This document shows positions 59,785 through 64,000 of a DNA stretch of 64,000 nucleotides, in pieces. The notes below the pieces were generated by a model, which was given only the letters and a program-made list of their open reading frames with translations, was not told the origin of the DNA and ran no database searches. Positions within the stretch are counted from its first letter, which is position 1, and each line of letters opens with the position of its first letter. The DNA lies in contig OX579636.1 in the NCBI GenBank assembly GCA_951230915.1, forward strand, positions 40,241,912-40,305,911. Reading direction: 5' to 3'. A program made the position numbers and the translations under genes. Source of the DNA: Antitrichia curtipendula. Taxonomy: Eukaryota; Streptophyta; Bryopsida; Hypnales; Leucodontaceae.

Positions 59785-59991
59785 CATAGCATTCATCTGT
59801 CAAAGACCATTACTTTAAGGGCGCATTGAGCAAAAATGAGGCGGTGGTCTTGATGATTGTGGTCGTTCCAGAATGTTTGTTTGTTCCTATGGTATCTAAT
59901 CCACCAGCATTCATGAATGACTGGAACAAGTTCTTGGAGTATTGGTTACAATCCATCTTTGACTTTGCAAAGACTTATCTACATGATGATG

Positions 59992-62521
59992 GAGAAACCC
60001 AATCTGGGTGAAACTTTACTGATAACAGCCCGAGGGCAAATACACACCCGAAGGCAGGGAAAGAGGACAAAGACTGGAGTCAAACACCAGGGGGCAGGGA
60101 TGGGAAAACCAAGAGCAAAAGGCGACGCCCAGAGGGCAGGGATGGAGCAAAACAGGACCAAAATAAGCGCCCCGGGGCAGGGGTGAGAATGGACAGAAAA
60201 CAACGCCCGAGGGCGGGGGTGAGCAGAACAGGGTCACCGTCAAAGGCGGGGGTGGGCAATGAGTAGAGGCCCGCTGAGAACCCATATGACCCGCTGCGGG
60301 CCCGGGATGCGAGACCCGCTGAGAACCACATTGCTGAGATTCTCAACGAGGCTGAGGAGGGGCACAGGGAGCAGTAGGGCGGGACAGGGAGCGAAAACAA
60401 AGGAAGCAAGCAAGCAAAACAAACAATGGAGGACGACCCTAAAGAGAAAACCCGAAAAAAGAGAGCCCCGTCGCTTATTCGTTGACAAGGTCGCTGTAAA
60501 TTGCAGTAAACGCCTCTTGAAGCTCCAAGTCGATCGGCAGGTTGTCGTAAGCATCGGCAGGGGTAACATCAAGCAAATCTGTAAGCGAGGCGTTACCGCC
60601 GAGGTTGAGGGCCTATTGGGTGCCCGCTTGCAGGTCTTGAAGGATTTGTCGTAGGATGAGATCTGCTTGGATGGAGGCCTCCCGTCTACGGCGTTGGGTG
60701 TCATGGATGAAGCGGGGAGGAGTCCTGTGAGGGTTGGCCGTGGAATTGTTGGGTGGGGTGTCTCTCCAGATGTTGTGTGGGTCACCGAGGTCGATTCTTC
60801 TCTCCTCGTGTGGGCTCCCGCTTCCAGCTGGCTGTTGTGGTCTGCCTTCCATGTGTTGTGAAATTAGGCTGCCGTCTGTGTGATGGGAGGAATGATTTGC
60901 CGGCTCGTTCGTGAGTGTTGCCCTTGTTGTTGATGGTGTTGATTGTTGGGATGGTCTGCCGAGGGGCTGCGGTTGACGGTCTTCTAGCCAGATCCTGTGG
61001 GAGGTAGATGGAGTTGGGGAGGAAGTTCCATACCAAGCTATCAGTCATTGTGTAGAAGGCGGGGTTGGCTGTCCAAGTGGCGTGGAATACCTCAAGTCGG
61101 TGTGCGGCTGTCTGGGGATCCTTCCAAATGTTACGCCATGCCGCTACCCCTATTTGGATTATTGTACACCATGCGTTGTGAAGGGCCGTCCCGAGATGGA
61201 AAGGTTCGTTCTGCATTACTTTGGAGGACCTGTGACACTATATATTCCATAGTATCAAGCATCGGAGGAGATCCCACGGTGTTTCCTGCGTCACTTTGCA
61301 GGAACTGCTGAAATTCCTGATTGTTAGCTCCTTGTTAGTGAGGGCCTCCCCGTCTAAAATGTCCGCCTGGTTGTTTTGAAGCTGAGGGAGGTTGTGTAAG
61401 TATCTCAGGTTGTTGTACTGCTCCCATGCCCTGCTTACTTCGGGGCAGTCAATAAAAGCGTGTCTTGCGGTCTTGGTGGGGGCTGTGATGCAGAGCTTGC
61501 AGGATCCATCTATATCCATCTTCTCTAGGCAGCTACCTAGCGGGAGTCCGTCATTATGGAGGAGCCATAAGAATGTGCTCACTCGTCTTGGAAGCCAAGG
61601 GTGCCATATCCTACTGTAGGTGTGCCTGCGCTCTACGTCTGATTGGCCCTGCGCCCTTAATCGCATGTCAAATCTCGTGGGTTTTAGGCGCCGTTGGGTC
61701 CCAATCCTGTATCTTAGCTTGGTGTTGTAGTTGAATATGTCTGCTGCCGGTTGTGCGCCTGCTGGAGTCCATTTCCATTCTCCCGGATCCCAGACAAGTT
61801 CTGCAATTTTGCATGGGTGATGAAGCCAGATCGAGGTGTCTTGAGGGATAGGGTACGTCGGGTTGAAGCCTATCCACTGGGTTTTGTGCTTGTGATGCAC
61901 TCGGATTGCCTGTGAGTTACCTATTGGGGTGAGTGCTACGGTGGATCCCGTTTTCTCTAATTCCCTTGACAGCTCCTTGGGCTTGTAAATATCCATGTCT
62001 ATCTTGCCTGCCTGGATGTTGGTGATCTGGAAGATATTCTATTCGTCTTCATTGTAGGCGATCCAATGACCTATGCGTGGCGGGCTGGCTTGGTTGGGTT
62101 TCTTGGGAATGCTGGCTATAAGTTCTTCCCTAAGGGTATTGGTCTTCCACGATTTTGTTGTTCGGAGTAGATCCAGCGCTGGTCTCCAGTCATTTTCTTC
62201 ATCACTCCAAAGGTGCCTGATTTGTTGTATCCTTTTGGCCGCCCAGTTGGCGAATCTGCTGCCTTTTTCCAACCCTAATGGCGTGCCTTCGTTGTTTGTA
62301 ATCCAGGGGTTGCCGAATAAGGGTTGCCGAAGGATTTCTTGCAGGGTTAGCGGCTCTACCTGCATTACTCCCGTTCTAACTGTACACCAGAAGCGCCACA
62401 CTGCTCCCCATAACACTGAGCCTGCCGGCTTGATTCGCTGCGCTGTCATGAGCCAGTTGCTCCCCGGAGGCCAGGTATCAAGTCCCGTTGGTCTGATTGT
62501 GTGGAACCTGTGTTGTAGGAG
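59992..62521 (-). mobile_element. 5'-truncated non-LTR retrotransposon (LINE), GC-rich, inserted in the methyltransferase exon
   Basis: Flanked by a 16-bp target duplication, tatctacatgatgatg, at 59976-59991 and 62522-62537. The minus strand codes for the C-terminal part of a plant LINE polyprotein: 62449-62039 (QEILRQPLFGNPWITNNEGT, LWSDEENDW), the region after the reverse transcriptase; then 61996-61238 (RIWHPWLPRRVSTFLWLLHN, DGLPLGSCLEKM, CKLCITAPTKTARHAFIDCP), a zf-RVT zinc-binding domain; then 61216-60782; and an acidic tail ending about 60483 (LQEAFTAIYSDLVNE). The pieces up to 60782 share one frame broken by TAG codons at about 62040 and 61239; a third TAG, at about 60633, interrupts the tail frame, which is offset. 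The endonuclease and reverse transcriptase core are missing (5' truncation). No poly-A tail is visible at the 3' (left) end. Composition is far more GC-rich than the surroundings. Confidence 0.9.
60020..60260. repeat. Short degenerate tandem repeats in the 3' region of the LINE
   Basis: About five units of roughly 40-50 bp built on cccgagggcaggg(a/g)tg followed by an A-rich stretch, with cores near 60030, 60097, 60134, 60172 and 60212. They cause several overlapping low-complexity frames on the minus strand that are not genes. Confidence 0.65.
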
Positions 62522-63704
62522 TATCTACATGATGATGATGGATTACTTGTAATGTACCCTTCTTGTCATGAAATTAAGTCACATGTTTTGAGGTTTATGG
62601 ATCAATTGGAGTTTTAGTCAAACAAAGATTGGTGAGGCATGAATAAGTTGCATCTGACATTGTCAACAAACCCTTCATTTACAGTAAGTCATTTCCTACA
62701 TAATTTTTTTATTTGCATGACCATTTCACTTTAATTCTTGTAATGGACTCTAACTAATTGTAGTGTATAGACTATGCAGTTTTCAATTTGTTTATATGTC
62801 AAAAGTTGGACAACCTTCTTCAACATTCTTTTCTCAAGCAATTGTAGCTCACAAAGCAGTTGGAGTTAATGTTGGCTGAGATGACATCCTTCAAAACTTT
62901 TGTAGCAAGGATGATATTACAATGAATGGAAATAAACCTTGGCAAGAGTCCCATGAGAAGGCTCGCCCATTCATGCAAATGCTTATCAAGGCAACTACTT
63001 CACCTGGTGATGTAGTCATAAATTGCACCGCAACAACAAGTTTGTTGCACTACCTTATTTCTTTGCATTTAGTGAATACTCTAATCATTTCACTTCATTC
63101 TAAACTCTAATATAATATTTTCTATATTCACAAGTTCTAGTATCCATGCTTGTCGAGCTACCAGTTGCCATATTGTCGCATTGAAAGAGGACAAGTCTAT
63201 ATTTGATGTTGTGCTTGCTCTTCTTGTCCGCACAATGGCAGTGGATGCAACACCACCATAAGCACCAAGGGTCCCTGCTATTGATTTGGACAAAGAGGAA
63301 GTAGTGCCCTGAAAAATCGTGAAGAGATCTAAATTTAGTAAGTAAGTGAACCTTTTATAGCCAATTTGAATGCTATATAGAGTATTTGAAACTCATATGT
63401 AGCATGCTTATTTTGTAGGCAAGTTGAAGAAATCAAGAAATCAAAACATCAACCATTCTTTGTAGATCCAACTTTCTTCTGAAGTCTTCCAAAATCTTTT
63501 TAGCTTCCAATATATATGGAGGCAATTGCAAAATAATTTGAGACCCATGACCTTAAACAAACATCTAAAGCCCACTTAGTATATCCATGTGTCCTTAGGT
63601 TCATAGATGACTCTATGATAGAGTTAGATGAAAAACATTCAGTAAGTGCCGGTAGTTCAACATCTAGATCCTCTACTAGTGTTTTCAAGGAAGATGAACC
63701 ATGA

Positions 63705-64000
63705 CCCCTATTTGCATTATATTCCTATATTTTTATGTCTCTTGAGTACTTAACATGACCCAATTTTTTTTAATTATATATATTATGTTACTCTTTCTAT
63801 TTATCAATAAGGCTCAATTGAAAAATCATTGTCAATACAATCTTCTTAAATTTCAATTTTTTTTTCCTTTAAGTTCTCATGTCTTCCTAATGCTTCAAGT
63901 GTTGTATTGTTGAATTCTAAATGATATAGATCTATCAATTTTATAGTTTAGAAGAACCAATAAATAGCCTATATTGTAATGATTAACTCAAATTTATCCA
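63705..64000. other. AT-rich DNA downstream of the methyltransferase pseudogene
   Basis: No coding signal or structured repeat seen to the end of the window. Confidence 0.4.

Larger units (their letters stand above)
55098..63704 (+). pseudogene. Decayed intron-containing gene: ParB-like segment plus beta-class DNA N4/N6 amino-methyltransferase
   Basis: Readable pieces, in order: 55098-55183 (APLTLEQLEKVPYDELE); 55519-56178, one frame with two stops, ending FYVCDGTHCQLAWMNLI, like a ParB-type DGxxR/WxA core; 56537-56815; 56902-57117; 57851-58010; 58130-58178 continued at 58433-58913 (GHCKGGFASLPTYYWVGYVF and a Lys/Glu-rich linker); 59785-59991 continued at 62538-62682 (MVSNPPAF, an NPPF-like motif IV, then a strand like LLVMYPSCHEIKSH); 62765-63030 (HEKARPFMQMLIKATTSPGD, then VVINCTATT, like motif X/I); 63143-63340 (CHIVALKEDKSIFDVVLA); 63420-63704. 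Several joints are clean GT-AG with matching phase. Motif IV before motif I marks the permuted beta class. At least ten in-frame stops and two insertions make it non-functional. The ParB call is weaker than the methyltransferase call. Confidence 0.72.

Noticed and set aside
60016..60785. Pro/Ser/Cys-rich minus-strand ORFs, up to 181 codons
   Set aside because: They come from degenerate tandem repeats and out-of-frame reading in the 3' part of the LINE; the LINE tail reads in a different frame.

Overview
This is a nuclear window from a plant. The genes carry GT-AG introns, and two of them are recognisable plant genes: a mitochondrial uncoupling protein with nine exons and a YchJ-like SEC-C/NTF2-like protein with a probable plastid transit peptide. 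Gene islands are moderately GC-rich. They sit in long, very AT-rich, repeat-laden DNA typical of a large plant genome. I cannot name the species; a non-flowering land plant is my guess and nothing here proves it.

Layout. 1-5.7 kb: AT-rich repeats, including a non-autonomous element with GC-rich inverted ends. 6.0-8.8 kb (+): intact UCP gene. 9.4-11.1 kb: a MITE, a tandem duplication and a decayed Tc1/mariner transposase. 11.8-14.3 kb (-): YchJ-like gene in five exons whose phases all join, with the tail of exon 2 multiplied in the following intron. 14.4-20 kb: AT-rich DNA with a foldback element and a degenerate ~170-bp tandem array. 20.0-30.1 kb and 32.6-44.8 kb: two direct copies of one 10-12 kb segment. 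Each carries on the minus strand a gene for a MYB/SANT-like (trihelix-type) protein. The left copy is a pseudogene; the right copy is open over its DNA-binding exons. The right copy also holds a 449-bp TA-flanked MITE with a perfect 79-bp-arm hairpin, absent from the left copy. 46.2-48.2 kb (-): an unrecognised three-exon coiled-coil protein with C-terminal membrane segments. 48.7-55 kb: AT-rich DNA, MITEs and another degenerate repeat array. 55.1-63.7 kb (+): the most unusual item, a decayed intron-containing gene. Its pieces read as a ParB-like segment, a lysine-rich linker and a beta-class (motif IV before motif I) DNA N4/N6 amino-methyltransferase. It is interrupted by a 254-bp MITE and by a 2.5-kb GC-rich, 5'-truncated LINE. 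The flanking duplications of both insertions allow the broken exons to be read across.

The genes do not form a pathway. UCP acts in the mitochondrial inner membrane, the YchJ-like protein probably in the plastid, and the MYB/SANT-like protein in the nucleus. The methyltransferase relic and the surrounding elements record transposition followed by decay, with stop codons that fit C-to-T change. All exon calls come from reading splice sites and phases by eye; no database search was possible.
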